Notes under the pieces: generated by a model
What the model saw: the letters and a program-made list of their open reading frames with translations, nothing else
What the model was told of the DNA's origin: nothing
The model's database searches: none
Program-made: the position numbers and the translations under genes
From: UBA1081 sp964443825
GTDB taxonomy: Bacteria > Bacillota > Clostridia > Oscillospirales > Acutalibacteraceae
Length of the DNA: 60,000 nucleotides
Reading direction: 5' to 3'
NCBI GenBank assembly: GCA_964443825.1
Contig: CAYUEV010000004.1
Location: 1 to 60,000, forward strand
Shown here: in pieces, positions 7,676 to 16,534 of the stretch
Position numbering within the stretch: the stretch's first letter is position 1
How the letters are laid out: each line of letters starts with the position of its first letter

Positions 7676-8006
7676 GGTATTTAAAACAAGCGGACGGTTT
7701 TTGCCCGCCCGCGATGTTAGTATTGGATATTAGGTTGTAAAACAGCTGGCTTTGCCATAACGTTGGGATAGCGACTAGCGATTAGTCTAAAAAGATAATA
7801 ATTAAATTCTATTAGCTTTACTAAGCGCCTCCCGCCGCTTGCTAATCCTTAAGAAACGCGGGACGCGGCCGGTTTTAACAAACATGACGCGGGGAAATTC
7901 CAACTGTTAAACTCTAACCGCCGCCTGCCGTTTGCCGCCAAACCGCCGTGACGATACTGTCTGTTTTATGGTTTATAGTCTGACGTCCAGCGTTCAACGT
8001 TTAAGA
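7676..8006. other. 331-bp intergenic region with repeat-like segments
   Basis: No gene is seen. It includes an imperfect hairpin at about 7691-7713 (GCGGACGG against CCCGCCCGC). It also includes a segment GCTTTACTAAGCGCC (near 7815-7829) that recurs as its reverse complement inside the intergenic element at 33197-33305. No clean terminator for ilvE and no aptamer-like structure could be supported. Confidence 0.4.
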
Positions 8007-9071
8007 TTATATTTTTACGCTCCAGCCTTCGGGTCCGTCGATTTTGCCCCACTGAATGCCCGTCAGCGTATCATAAAGCTTTTGAGAAATCTCTCCTATT
8101 TCGCCGTTGTTGATTGTCATAATCTTATCGCCCCATTTAAGTTCGCCGATGGGGGAGATAACCGCCGCCGTGCCGCTGCCAAACGCTTCAAGGAGTTTGC
8201 CGTCGTCGTAAGCTTTAGAAAGCTCGTCGATTGAAAGCCTGCGCTCCGATACGTTAAGACCCCATGATTTGAGGATTTCAATGCAGGACATTCTCGTAAT
8301 GCCGCCCAAAATACTTCCTTGCAGAGCCGGGGTGACGATTTCGCCGTCAAGCACAAAGAAGACGTTCATCGTGCCGACTTCCTCAATATATTTCCTCTCA
8401 ACGCCGTCAAGCCAAAGAACCTGAGTGTAACCGACTTTTTCAGCCTCGTCCTGAGCTTTAAGCGACGCCGCGTAATTGCCGCCCGTTTTTGTAAAGCCCA
8501 TACCGCCTTTTACGGCGCGGACGTAATTTGTCTCGACATATATTTTGACGGGATCTAAACCTTCAGGGTAATACGCCCCGACGGGAGATAAAATTATCAT
8601 AAATAAGAGGTGATTTGCGGGATGCACGCCCAAATGAGCGTCCGCGGCTATAATGAAGGGCCTAATGTAAAGAGAAGTCCCCTCGGCCGTGGGAATCCAA
8701 TCCTCGTCGACTCTCACAAGCTCTTTTACGGCCTCTACGGCAAATTCCTCGTCAATAGGGGGTATGCAGAGCCTGTCGTTGGAGAGATTTAGACGCGCCA
8801 TGTTTTTATCTGGTCTAAAGAGCCTCACGCTACCGTCTTGACAGCGGTAAGCCTTCATGCCCTCGAAAACTTCCTGACCGTAATGAAGGCACATGGCGGC
8901 GGGGTCAAGCTCGATAGGACCGTAAGGGACAATTCTCGGGTCGTGCCAGCCTTCGCCCTTATCGTAGTTCATAATGAACATATGGTCGGTAAAATAACTG
9001 CCGAATCCTAATTTGCTCTCGTCGGAAGGACGGACTTTTGGATTTTTTGTTTTTTCGATTTTGATTTCCAT
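8007..9071 (-). CDS. ilvE: Branched-chain amino acid aminotransferase
   Basis: A 354-residue class IV PLP aminotransferase. It transfers the amino group between glutamate and the 2-oxo acids of leucine, isoleucine and valine in the cytoplasm. Length and motifs fit the longer IlvE type common in Bacillus and eukaryotes rather than the shorter E. coli type. Visible marks are the N-terminal LHYGQEVFEGMKAY, the GFTKTGGNYAASL segment with the likely Schiff-base lysine, and the cofactor-binding EEVGTMNVFFV and GSGTAAVISP segments. GAGGG precedes the ATG. No T-box leader fits in the 39-bp gap to the upstream gene, so either it is co-transcribed with the 9111-9923 gene or it has a weak promoter in that gap. 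Confidence 0.95.
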   Translation of the reverse strand: MEIKIEKTKNPKVRPSDESKLGFGSYFTDHMFIMNYDKGEGWHDPRIVPYGPIELDPAAMCLHYGQEVFEGMKAYRCQDGSVRLFRPDKNMARLNLSNDRLCIPPIDEEFAVEAVKELVRVDEDWIPTAEGTSLYIRPFIIAADAHLGVHPANHLLFMIILSPVGAYYPEGLDPVKIYVETNYVRAVKGGMGFTKTGGNYAASLKAQDEAEKVGYTQVLWLDGVERKYIEEVGTMNVFFVLDGEIVTPALQGSILGGITRMSCIEILKSWGLNVSERRLSIDELSKAYDDGKLLEAFGSGTAAVISPIGELKWGDKIMTINNGEIGEISQKLYDTLTGIQWGKIDGPEGWSVKI

Positions 9072-9110
9072 AAAAAACCCTCGTTATATTAGATTTTAGA
9101 CGCCATAAAA

Positions 9111-9923
9111 TTATTTTCGTTTCACTATAAAAAACACAACCATCGAAGCGACTACCGCGAGCGTCGCGATGGACAAAACGACGAGTACTATAATTGAGGA
9201 AGGGCTAGTAGCGGAACTGTCCTCGATTACCACGTTTTCGACGTGAGATAAGTCCTCTTGCCCGACGACCCCTACGCCTACCATAGCGGGCGCCGTAGTG
9301 GTTTCGACGTCGGGCTCTGTGGAAATGGGCGGTATAACCGTAGTGGGAGGAATGCCCACCGCGGGAGCTTGCTGAGTGTTTGGCGCGGTAGTGGGAACTG
9401 CGGGAACGATTACGTTAGGCGAATTGTAGCCGTTTGGGTTATTGTTGCCGCCGTTATCGTTATTGTTGCTGTCGTTACTGTTGTTACTGTTGTTATTGAC
9501 GCTGCTGCCGCCCCCGCTTCCGGGAGTCGCGGTGTTAGAGCCGTCCGCCGTGCCGTCGCCCCCGCTAACAACGTCTTGAAGCATGGCGAAAGCGCTGCTC
9601 CAGGCGTCTCCGGCAAGTCCGGCAAAATCTTCCATTAAAGAGAAACTATTTCCCAAATCCCCGATTATATGGGCTATATCGGTATCGGTAAGATCGCTTA
9701 AATCCATATCCTCAAGCCCGTTTGCCTCTAAAAATTGATTAAACCTCTCCTGAATGCTCTCCTGACTTTCAGGATCGGCCGATTGATATTGATCGATAAT
9801 TTCGTTTAACTGTCCTTCAAGTCTGTCCTGAACCGTTTCAGCCGAAACTCCTATTGTAAATAAAGCTACGAAGACAAGGACAAGAAACGCTGCCGAAATT
9901 TTTTTAACAGCAGTCAATTTCAT
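9111..9923 (-). CDS. Secreted Asn/Thr-rich protein with C-terminal TM anchor
   Basis: A 270-residue protein of unknown function. It has a signal peptide (1-28) and a small helical, acidic extracellular domain (about 29-120, rich in Gln and Glu at the start). A long low-complexity linker of Gly, Ser and Asn and then Pro and Thr follows, with one C-terminal transmembrane helix and the short basic tail VKRK. It resembles the surface proteins at 3155 and 4989 in plan, but lacks their acidic cytoplasmic tail. It has its own good promoter at 9960-9988 and a GGGTGGAG ribosome site. The linker's repetitive codons make its length prone to change. Confidence 0.75.
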   Translation of the reverse strand: MKLTAVKKISAAFLVLVFVALFTIGVSAETVQDRLEGQLNEIIDQYQSADPESQESIQERFNQFLEANGLEDMDLSDLTDTDIAHIIGDLGNSFSLMEDFAGLAGDAWSSAFAMLQDVVSGGDGTADGSNTATPGSGGGSSVNNNSNNSNDSNNNDNGGNNNPNGYNSPNVIVPAVPTTAPNTQQAPAVGIPPTTVIPPISTEPDVETTTAPAMVGVGVVGQEDLSHVENVVIEDSSATSPSSIIVLVVLSIATLAVVASMVVFFIVKRK

Positions 9924-9959
9924 TCTTTCTCCACCCTTAAAAGTAATCTCTCAAAGTAA

Positions 9960-9988
9960 ATTATACGCCGATCGCATATAAAAGTCAA
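9960..9988 (-). promoter_or_regulatory. Sigma-A promoter for the 9111-9923 gene
   Basis: Minus strand: -35 TTGACT (9983-9988), 17-bp spacer, -10 TATAAT (9960-9965). It may also serve ilvE downstream. Confidence 0.8.
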
Positions 9989-10023
9989 ATAAAATTAAAA
10001 TTTTTAAGGTTATTTAAAGAATT

Positions 10024-10114
10024 TCCTCGCCCGCTGACAGGCTCTTTGACCGCGCCCGCTGCTGAAAGCGATCCTCTTTGGGAAGACGGGGATATTAATT
10101 TTTTTAACTGTTGA
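10024..10114 (+). pseudogene. Decayed fragment of a surface-protein gene
   Basis: Bases 10024-10059 match 5273-5308 inside the 4989-6197 gene at 32 of 36 positions, with the frame kept (PRPLTGSLTAPA against PPPLTGSWTAPA). Two of the four differences are silent. The frame then runs on through an acidic segment and stops at 10112-10114. No start codon, ribosome site or signal peptide precedes it. It reads as the remnant of a duplicated paralogue. Confidence 0.45.
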
Positions 10115-10267
10115 ATTTTAATAAAGCGCGTTACCTGCCTTTATAGCAACGTACCCATGTGAAACGCCGCGTTTATGATAAATTGTATTAAGTAAAGTTA
10201 AGTTCATATAAGTTTTGATTAAATTCCCTGAAAATCGCGCATTTTTAGGGAATTGTTGTGTTATCTG

Positions 10268-10295
10268 TTGACAAAACCATCAAAAATGATATAAT
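10268..10295 (+). promoter_or_regulatory. Consensus promoter for ligA
   Basis: -35 TTGACA (10268-10273), 16-bp spacer, -10 TATAAT (10290-10295). The transcribed leader that follows is short and GC-rich. Confidence 0.8.
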
Positions 10296-10335
10296 ATAGT
10301 GGGCGCGGGGCGCCGGGAATTTTAACGCGAGCGCG

Positions 10336-12327
10336 GTGGTAAGTTTGACTTTTGAGGAAGCTAAAAAAAGAGCGCCGGAATTAAGGACGACGCTTAATTA
10401 TCATATTCATAAATATTACGTCGAAAACACAAACGAAATCTCCGATTATCAATACGATATGATGATGAGGGAGCTCAATTCGATTGAGGAAGAATACCCC
10501 GAGCTTAAAACGCCCGATTCCCCCACGGCGAGAGTCGGCGGCTCGGCCGAGAGCCGGTTTGGGAGCGTGGTTCACGAAGTCAGAATGGAGAGCCTTCAAG
10601 ACGTTTTTTCAGAGGAGGGGATGAGGAATTTCGACAAGCGCGTTAAAGAGGTTTGCCCTAACGCGACATACGTTGTAGAGCCTAAAATCGACGGTCTTTC
10701 AGTGTCTTTGGAGTACCGCGGCGGCGAGTTCTATTTAGGTTCCACGAGGGGCGACGGCGACGTGGGAGAAGACGTGACTTTAAACCTTAAAACGATAAGG
10801 AGCGTTCCCCTTAAAATAGAAAATCTCCCTTTGATTGAAGTAAGAGGCGAAGTTTATATGCCAAGGGAGACTTTCGCGGAATTTTCAAAAATAATGGACG
10901 AAAACGGCGAAAGACCATGGAGAAATCCGCGAAACGCGGCGGCGGGAAGCCTAAGACAAAAAGACCCCGCGATAACGTCAAAACGAAAACTCGATATTTT
11001 TTGTTTTAACATTCAAAGAATCGAAGGCGCGCAAATAAAAACTCACAAAGAATCCCTCGATTTTTTAAAATCATTGGGATTTAAAACCGTACCTTTTTAC
11101 AAGGAAGCGGACAATATCGACGACGCTTTAAAAATAATAAGAGAAATCGGTCGAAAGCGCGACAGTTTATCGTTTGACATTGACGGGGCTGTGGTAAAAG
11201 TAAACGAATTTTCCGAAAGAGAAAAATTAGGCAGCACGTCAAAGTTTCCCAAATGGGCGGCGGCGTATAAATATCCTCCCGAAGAGAAAGAGTCAAAGCT
11301 CCTGGGGATTGAAATAAACGTCGGCAGGACGGGCGTTTTAACGCCGACGGGAGTATTTGAGCCGGTTATGCTTTCAGGCTCTTTAGTCAGCCGCGCCACT
11401 CTTCACAACGAGGATTTTATACGCGAAAAAGAGCTTAGAATAGGCGATATTTGCGTTTTAAGCAAAGCGGGAGACATAATACCCGAAGTAATCGGGGTAA
11501 AAACGCGCTCCCTTGATAATGAAATATACAGTATGCCCGAATTTTGCCCTTCGTGCGGCGGTAAAACCGTAAGGGAAAAGGGCGAGGCGGCGGTAAGATG
11601 CATAAACCCACTTTGCCCTATGCAGCTTTTAAGGAACTTAATACATTTTTGCTCCCGCGACGGCATGGATATTGAGGGCTTGGGCGAAAAGGTCCTCCAA
11701 ACGTTTGTCGATAAAGGGATTATTAAATCTACTCCCGACATATACTCTTTAAAAGATAAAAAAGATGAAATCGCGTCTTTAGATGGCTTTGGCGAAAAAA
11801 GCGCCGAGAATATAATCTCGGCCGTGGAAAACTCAAAAGAAAACGATTTTTATAAGTTTATTTGCGCTTTGGGGATACGTCACATAGGTCTTAAAGCGTC
11901 CAAACTGCTGACGGAAAAATTTAACGATATAGACGCTCTTTTAAACGCTAAAAAAGAGGAAATTTTAGAAATTGACGGTTTCGGCGACATTATGGCCGAG
12001 AGTTTGATTTACTTTTTGTCCGAGACCCAAACTAAAGAACTTTTAGACCGATTTAGAAAAGCGGGCGTTAATATGACCGCTAAGACGAAAAAAAGCGCCG
12101 GGAGGTTTTCGGGGCTTACGTTCGTCTTAACGGGTACGCTTGAAAATTACACGAGAAACGAAGCGGCCGCTATAATAGAAAATCTAGGCGGCAAGGTAAG
12201 CTCTTCCGTATCCAAAAAAACTTACGCCGTTTTGACGGGCGAAAATCCCGGCGGCAAGCTCACGAAAGCCCGGTCGTTAGGCGTAAAAGTCATAACCGAG
12301 GGTGAATTTACGGAGCTTATTAAATAA
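10336..12327 (+). CDS. ligA: NAD-dependent DNA ligase LigA
   Basis: A 663-residue bacterial replicative ligase that seals nicks using NAD as adenylate donor. Domains in order: an N-terminal Ia/adenylation domain with the active-site motif KIDG (Lys117); an OB fold; a four-cysteine zinc finger (CPSC, then CINPLC, about 405-430); a helix-hairpin-helix region (about 440-580); and a C-terminal BRCT domain (about 590-663, starting FSGLTFVLTGTL). All expected parts are present and the length is typical. A GTG start at 10336 is used. A TTG three codons later is an alternative, because no strong ribosome site is visible for either. It is transcribed alone from a consensus promoter and converges with the Hdr/Flx/Frd operon. 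Confidence 0.97.
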   Translation: MVSLTFEEAKKRAPELRTTLNYHIHKYYVENTNEISDYQYDMMMRELNSIEEEYPELKTPDSPTARVGGSAESRFGSVVHEVRMESLQDVFSEEGMRNFDKRVKEVCPNATYVVEPKIDGLSVSLEYRGGEFYLGSTRGDGDVGEDVTLNLKTIRSVPLKIENLPLIEVRGEVYMPRETFAEFSKIMDENGERPWRNPRNAAAGSLRQKDPAITSKRKLDIFCFNIQRIEGAQIKTHKESLDFLKSLGFKTVPFYKEADNIDDALKIIREIGRKRDSLSFDIDGAVVKVNEFSEREKLGSTSKFPKWAAAYKYPPEEKESKLLGIEINVGRTGVLTPTGVFEPVMLSGSLVSRATLHNEDFIREKELRIGDICVLSKAGDIIPEVIGVKTRSLDNEIYSMPEFCPSCGGKTVREKGEAAVRCINPLCPMQLLRNLIHFCSRDGMDIEGLGEKVLQTFVDKGIIKSTPDIYSLKDKKDEIASLDGFGEKSAENIISAVENSKENDFYKFICALGIRHIGLKASKLLTEKFNDIDALLNAKKEEILEIDGFGDIMAESLIYFLSETQTKELLDRFRKAGVNMTAKTKKSAGRFSGLTFVLTGTLENYTRNEAAAIIENLGGKVSSSVSKKTYAVLTGENPGGKLTKARSLGVKVITEGEFTELIK

Positions 12328-12334
12328 AGGAAAA

Positions 12335-12349
12335 TTTGATAGAATCAAA
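12335..12349. terminator. Weak AT hairpin between convergent genes
   Basis: TTTGAT (12335-12340) pairs with ATCAAA (12344-12349) over a 3-base loop. On the minus strand it is followed by TTTTCC. This is the only visible candidate for termination of ligA and of the nine-gene operon, and it is weak. Confidence 0.3.
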
Positions 12350-12363
12350 ACTCCCTTTTTGGT

Positions 12364-13986
12364 TTAATATTTAACGTCCAAATTAAGTAATTTTGGCGAG
12401 CGTTCGTTATTTTCGACTCCCGCCTTTTTAAGCTCTTCCTGATAATTTTTTAAGTGATTGAGCGTAAGATTATTAAAATTCGTTATTTCTTTCGACCTTA
12501 AGGCGGCGTTTTTCCCCGCTATTCTTCCAAAAACTATGCAATCGAGAAGAGAATTTCCCATAAGCCTGTTTCTGCCGTGAACCCCTCCCGTAACTTCCCC
12601 CGCCGCGAAAAGATTTTTAACTGAAGTTTCGGCTGTCGGGTTTATTTCGACTCCGCCGTTTTGGTAGTGAAGAGTGGGGTAGACCGCGACGGGTTCTTTT
12701 CTTATATCTATATTGTATTCCAGAAACATATCGAGCATGGCGGGAAGGCGTTTTTCGATAGTTCCTTCCCCATGGATAATTTCAATCATCGGAGTATCGA
12801 GTAAAGCTCCGAAACCGTCGGGCGTTTTTACGCCTTTTTTCCTTTCTTTGCACTCTTTTATAATCGCCGCCGCGACTACGTCCCTTGTTTCAAGCGGGTT
12901 TATAAACGGGTCTCCGTCGCAATTTAAGAGCGCCGCCCCTAAAGATCTTACTTTTTCAGTGACGAGCGCTCCTAAAAGCTGAATCGGGTATAAAGCTCCC
13001 GTCGGGTGATATTGCAGAGAATCTTGATATAAAAGATTAGCCCCCGCTCTATATGAAAGTATAAGCCCGTCGGCGGTAGCGCCGTAGTGGTTTGACGTGG
13101 GGAAGCCCTGATAATGAAGCCTTCCCGCGCCGCCCGCGGCTAAGATTACAGTCTTGGCTCTTATTGAAAACAGTTCGCCCGTTTCCATATTGACGAGAAC
13201 CGCGCCCGAGACGTTTCCGTTTTCGTCCGTTAAAAGTTCCGAAGCCGCGGCAAACTCAAGGATTTTAATATCCAAACCGAGAACCTCGTCCCTTAAAGTC
13301 CTCATAATCTCCTTACCGGTAACGTCGCGAGCCGCGTGCATTCTCTTTCTTGAAGTGCCTCCGCCGTGAGTTACCGACATCTCGCCGTTTTCGTCCCTGT
13401 CAAACTCGACGCCTAAAGAACCGAGCCACAAAATAGCGTCCGGAGCGTTCGTCACAAGCTCTTTTAAAAGGTCTTTCTTGTTGTCGAAACGTCCCCCGCC
13501 GTAAGCGTCGAGAAAGTGTATAGACGGAGAGTCGTTTTCTTTATCCGCCGCCTGTATGCCGCCTTCCGCCATGATTGTGTTGGCGTCGCCTAATCTTAGT
13601 TTTGTGGCGATTATAACAGACGCTCCCGAATTTCTCGCTTCAATAGCCGCCGACGCTCCCGCTCCCCCGCCGCCTATAATTAGCACGTCGGTATCGTATG
13701 AGGGATTGCTTAAATCGAAAGACAGCGGAACTATACTTTTCCCGTAAAGGAGTTTTAAAAGCTCTAAAGGCGCTTTTTCACCTTTATTTTTGCCGACGTC
13801 TATCGTCCCGAACTCGTTTTCTATATAGTCGGGGTGAAAAGAATAAAGAAGCTCGTTTTTTTCAGAGGAGCTTAATCGTTCCGGCCTTTTATTTATATTG
13901 ATTTTTCGCTTTTCTTCCGCTTTTAACGCGCTTTTTAGTAATTCGTCGCTATACATAGGTTTTAACTTGTCAGTCCCCGCCCTCAA
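12364..13986 (-). CDS. Soluble fumarate reductase flavoprotein-like subunit
   Basis: A 540-residue FAD protein of the fumarate reductase/succinate dehydrogenase/aspartate oxidase family. An N-terminal extension of about 95 residues precedes the dinucleotide fold GGGGAG (105-110). Catalytic residues of the family are present: His327 in HPTG, Arg368 in LETRDVV, His440, and the HGRNRLMGNSL segment (470-480) with its arginines. The residue that carries covalent FAD in membrane-bound enzymes (His in R-S-H-T) is absent; here it is D-A-N-T (134-137), as in soluble forms such as thiol:fumarate reductase TfrA. It overlaps the upstream iron-sulfur gene by 17 bp and is the last gene of the operon. TTG start at 13986; an ATG at 13956 is possible. 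Fumarate is the likely acceptor. Another enoate or aspartate oxidation is the alternative. Confidence 0.85.
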   Translation of the reverse strand: MRAGTDKLKPMYSDELLKSALKAEEKRKININKRPERLSSSEKNELLYSFHPDYIENEFGTIDVGKNKGEKAPLELLKLLYGKSIVPLSFDLSNPSYDTDVLIIGGGGAGASAAIEARNSGASVIIATKLRLGDANTIMAEGGIQAADKENDSPSIHFLDAYGGGRFDNKKDLLKELVTNAPDAILWLGSLGVEFDRDENGEMSVTHGGGTSRKRMHAARDVTGKEIMRTLRDEVLGLDIKILEFAAASELLTDENGNVSGAVLVNMETGELFSIRAKTVILAAGGAGRLHYQGFPTSNHYGATADGLILSYRAGANLLYQDSLQYHPTGALYPIQLLGALVTEKVRSLGAALLNCDGDPFINPLETRDVVAAAIIKECKERKKGVKTPDGFGALLDTPMIEIIHGEGTIEKRLPAMLDMFLEYNIDIRKEPVAVYPTLHYQNGGVEINPTAETSVKNLFAAGEVTGGVHGRNRLMGNSLLDCIVFGRIAGKNAALRSKEITNFNNLTLNHLKNYQEELKKAGVENNERSPKLLNLDVKY

Positions 13987-14671
13987 TATCTCTTTTATCG
14001 TAAATGTTTTTTATCTCGTCTTTCGATTTTGACAAAAGATTTTTAAATTCCTCTTCGTATTTTCCCTCGTTTATTTCCATAACTTTTTGTTTAAGCGCCT
14101 TTGAGGGAGGCGAGAGGAATTTTCCGTTTACGCGCCTCGCGAGCATCGCGACGTTTGGATGGGATATTCCGGCGGGGCATCTAGCGGAGCATATTCCGCA
14201 CATCACGCAGTCAAACGACGTTTCGGCGCAATTTTTAAAATCGCCTCTTTGCGCGTAAGCTATATATTGCATGACGTTTATGTTTTTAGGACAGCTTTTT
14301 GTGCAGGCGCCGCAGCCTAAACATTTATATATTTCGGGGTAAAGCCTTAAAAAAATATTTTTATCCGGGATTTTATTTAAGTCGCAGCTCTTTCTTAAAA
14401 GCGGGAAAAACGGCAAAGTCGCGATATACATATTATTTTGGACGCTCGTCCTGCAAGCGAGAGCGAATTTAAGTCCGTTGTTGAGTTTGGGGTCGTTCTC
14501 GCGAGGCTCTTCTATTATTCTGTATATCACGGCGCACGCCCCGCAAAAGCCGTTTCTACAGCCCACGCCCCTTACAAGCTTATATCCGGCGTACTCCATC
14601 GCCGTCATAATGGTAAGCGTGGACGGCACGGAATACTTCTTGCCGAAAATGTAAATATCCACATTTTGCAT
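13970..14671 (-). CDS. Fumarate reductase iron-sulfur subunit-like (FrdB/TfrB type)
   Basis: A 233-residue electron-transfer subunit. The N-terminal plant-type 2Fe-2S domain has Cys38, Cys43, Cys46 and Cys73. Two complete 4Fe-4S motifs follow (Cys117/120/123/127 and Cys155/158/161/165). Membrane-type FrdB/SdhB normally carries one 3Fe-4S centre next to the quinone site; here both motifs have four cysteines. Methanogen TfrB has a C-terminal CCG (HdrB-like) domain; this protein has only a charged helical tail there. HdrB, encoded in the same operon, could supply that function. The ATG at 14671 is chosen because AAAGG lies 8 bases upstream; the GTG at 14680 falls within that site. No anchor subunit gene is nearby, so a soluble complex is inferred. 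Confidence 0.85.
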   Translation of the reverse strand: MQNVDIYIFGKKYSVPSTLTIMTAMEYAGYKLVRGVGCRNGFCGACAVIYRIIEEPRENDPKLNNGLKFALACRTSVQNNMYIATLPFFPLLRKSCDLNKIPDKNIFLRLYPEIYKCLGCGACTKSCPKNINVMQYIAYAQRGDFKNCAETSFDCVMCGICSARCPAGISHPNVAMLARRVNGKFLSPPSKALKQKVMEINEGKYEEEFKNLLSKSKDEIKNIYDKRDIEGGD

Positions 14672-14683
14672 AATCTGCACCTT

Positions 14684-15493
14684 TTATCGGTCTGAAAATT
14701 CGTCCAATCTGAACACGGGCCCGTCTTTACAGACGTATTTATTTCCTATATTGCACCTGCCGCATTTGCCTATCCCGCATTTCATTCTCATTTCAAGCGT
14801 CGTATAAATATCGGAATATTTAAATCCCAAACTCTCTAAAGCCAAAGCGGAAAGTTTTATCATAATGGGCGGCCCGCAAATTATGGCTTTTCTGTTTTTA
14901 TCTAAAGATAGCTCTTTTATGTAGTCCGGCACAAAGCCGCTGTGACCGCTCCAGCCGTCTTCTTTTCTGTCTGTGGTAAGATAAACGCGGGCGTTATTTT
15001 CTTTAGACCACACGTCTTTTAATTCATTGTAAAATACAAAGTCCTCTTTCGTTTTAGAGCCGTAAATAATATCTATATCCTTGTAGTTTTCTCTTTTTTT
15101 AAAACAGTAATTTATAACCGACCTCAAAGGAGCGAGACCTATTCCTCCCGCTATAAAAAGAAGATTTTGATTTTTAAAGTCGGTATCGACGGGAAAGCCC
15201 CTCCCCAAAGGCCCTCTTACGGTAAGTTCCCGGTCTTCTTCTATATTGTGTAGCTCGTTAGTTAAAGAGCCGCATTTTTTTATACTGAATTGGAGATAAT
15301 TTTCTAAAGGGTCGGAGCTAATTGAAAACATACCCTCGCCTGCGGGGGGAAGCCCTACCATGGCGCACTGACCGGGAGCGTGAATAAAAGGTTTCTTTCC
15401 GTCTTTCCCGTTTACCGTAAACGTCTTTACGTCGGGAGTTTCGGTTATTATTTTTAAGACTTTTACTATGGAGATTCCGGGCTCTTTAATCAT
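14684..15493 (-). CDS. flxA: FAD/NAD(P)H oxidoreductase subunit (FlxA/AsrB-like)
   Basis: A 269-residue ferredoxin-NADP reductase-fold protein of the PyrK/AsrB/FlxA type. It has an FAD-binding barrel (about 5-100, including RGPLGRGF) and an NAD(P) domain with GGIGLAPLRS (116-125) and CGPP (207-210). A C-terminal 2Fe-2S loop has Cys239, Cys244, Cys247 and Cys255. In Flx-Hdr complexes this subunit takes hydride from NADH and feeds the iron-sulfur chain. It overlaps the upstream gene by 8 bp and lies 12 bp from the frdB-like start, so stoichiometric expression is likely. It could equally be called AsrB-like, but no AsrC sulfite reductase subunit is present. Confidence 0.85.
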   Translation of the reverse strand: MIKEPGISIVKVLKIITETPDVKTFTVNGKDGKKPFIHAPGQCAMVGLPPAGEGMFSISSDPLENYLQFSIKKCGSLTNELHNIEEDRELTVRGPLGRGFPVDTDFKNQNLLFIAGGIGLAPLRSVINYCFKKRENYKDIDIIYGSKTKEDFVFYNELKDVWSKENNARVYLTTDRKEDGWSGHSGFVPDYIKELSLDKNRKAIICGPPIMIKLSALALESLGFKYSDIYTTLEMRMKCGIGKCGRCNIGNKYVCKDGPVFRLDEFSDR

Positions 15494-16523
15494 AATTTTT
15501 GTTAAAGCTTTCGATAACTTTTAATATATTTTTGCGCGCGGGGCAGATTTTTAAGCATCTTCCGCAGCCGACGCACGAGTAAAGACCGTCGTTATTTTCG
15601 GGGAAGTATTTAAGTTTGTGCATAAATCTCTGCCTAAAACGCTCCGTTCCGGTTTTTCTCGGGTTGCCGCCCGCCATTCTCGTAAAGTCGGAGTACATAC
15701 AGGAGTCCCAGCACCTGTATTGCGACGTCTTCCCGTTCGCCTCATATTCTCTTATATCGTAGCATTGGCAGGTGGGGCAGCCGAAAGCGCAGGAGCCGCA
15801 GCCTAAACAGCCTTTTTCTAATTTTTCCCATAAAGGCGAATTTAAGATTTCGTTTTCGCTTTTATTTTCCCAGTAGTCGAGAGAAAATTTTACCGAAGGG
15901 TATTTTTTTAAATTTTCTTTTATGTTTTGTTTCGCGATTTCCAATTCCCGCCGGTCGGAAACGGTAAAAATGTTTTTGATTTTACTGAAAAACCCGCGCC
16001 CTTTTTCGGTGTTTATTTTAAAGTAGATATGACCGGAATCAATATAAGACGAAATATCGCCGTCAGGGTTTACGGGATCTATTTTAAAATTTTCGCAAAA
16101 GCAGTTTTCGCTTTTGAAAGAGCAGGCGAGCGTGATTATAACCGAGTTTTCCCTTCTCGCTTTATAGTATTTGTCGACGGGCTCGTCTAAAAACACTTTA
16201 TCTAAAATTAAAAAGCTTTTAAAGTCGCACGCCCTGACGCCGAAAAGCGCAAAACTATCGTTATCTTCAGAGGGGTTTATAATTTCTATCGATTTCCCGG
16301 ATAAAATAAACTCGTATAAATTTTCATTCTGCGGGAAAAAGAAATATTTAGGCGGTCTGTCGGAGTTTACGTAATTTTCATTAAATTTATTTTGACCGTC
16401 ATATTTTGAAAACGCGCAAACGCCGCCCTCTTTTGCGGGGCGGTAAAGATTTGTAAAAGAGCTTATTTCGTTAAAGAGGACGTTTAATTTGTTAAGCGGT
16501 AATTTATAAATCGTGGAACTCAT
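15486..16523 (-). CDS. 4Fe-4S dicluster electron-transfer subunit (AsrA/FlxB-FlxC-like)
   Basis: A 345-residue protein of the AsrA/hydrogenase-beta class. An N-terminal alpha/beta domain of about 230 residues is followed by two 4Fe-4S motifs: Cys239/242/245/249 and Cys317/320/323/327. Extra cysteines (252, 254, 271, 275) lie between them in the CQCYDIREY and RCWDSC segments typical of this class. In D. vulgaris-type Flx-Hdr systems such subunits link the NADH-oxidising FlxA to FlxD and HdrA. It overlaps flxA by 8 bp. Which of FlxB or FlxC it corresponds to cannot be settled without alignment. Confidence 0.8.
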   Translation of the reverse strand: MSSTIYKLPLNKLNVLFNEISSFTNLYRPAKEGGVCAFSKYDGQNKFNENYVNSDRPPKYFFFPQNENLYEFILSGKSIEIINPSEDNDSFALFGVRACDFKSFLILDKVFLDEPVDKYYKARRENSVIITLACSFKSENCFCENFKIDPVNPDGDISSYIDSGHIYFKINTEKGRGFFSKIKNIFTVSDRRELEIAKQNIKENLKKYPSVKFSLDYWENKSENEILNSPLWEKLEKGCLGCGSCAFGCPTCQCYDIREYEANGKTSQYRCWDSCMYSDFTRMAGGNPRKTGTERFRQRFMHKLKYFPENNDGLYSCVGCGRCLKICPARKNILKVIESFNKNYD

Positions 16524-16534
16524 AATTTTAAGCG

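Larger units (their letters stand above)
9989..10335. other. Intergenic region between divergent genes
   Basis: Apart from the decayed fragment at 10024-10114 and the ligA promoter at 10268-10295, this stretch is AT-rich and I see no further gene, RNA or repeat in it. Confidence 0.5.

Noticed and set aside
14684..16523. Anaerobic sulfite reductase (AsrAB)
   Set aside because: The two genes resemble AsrA and AsrB, but no AsrC catalytic subunit is present and the neighbours are Hdr/Flx/Frd-type.
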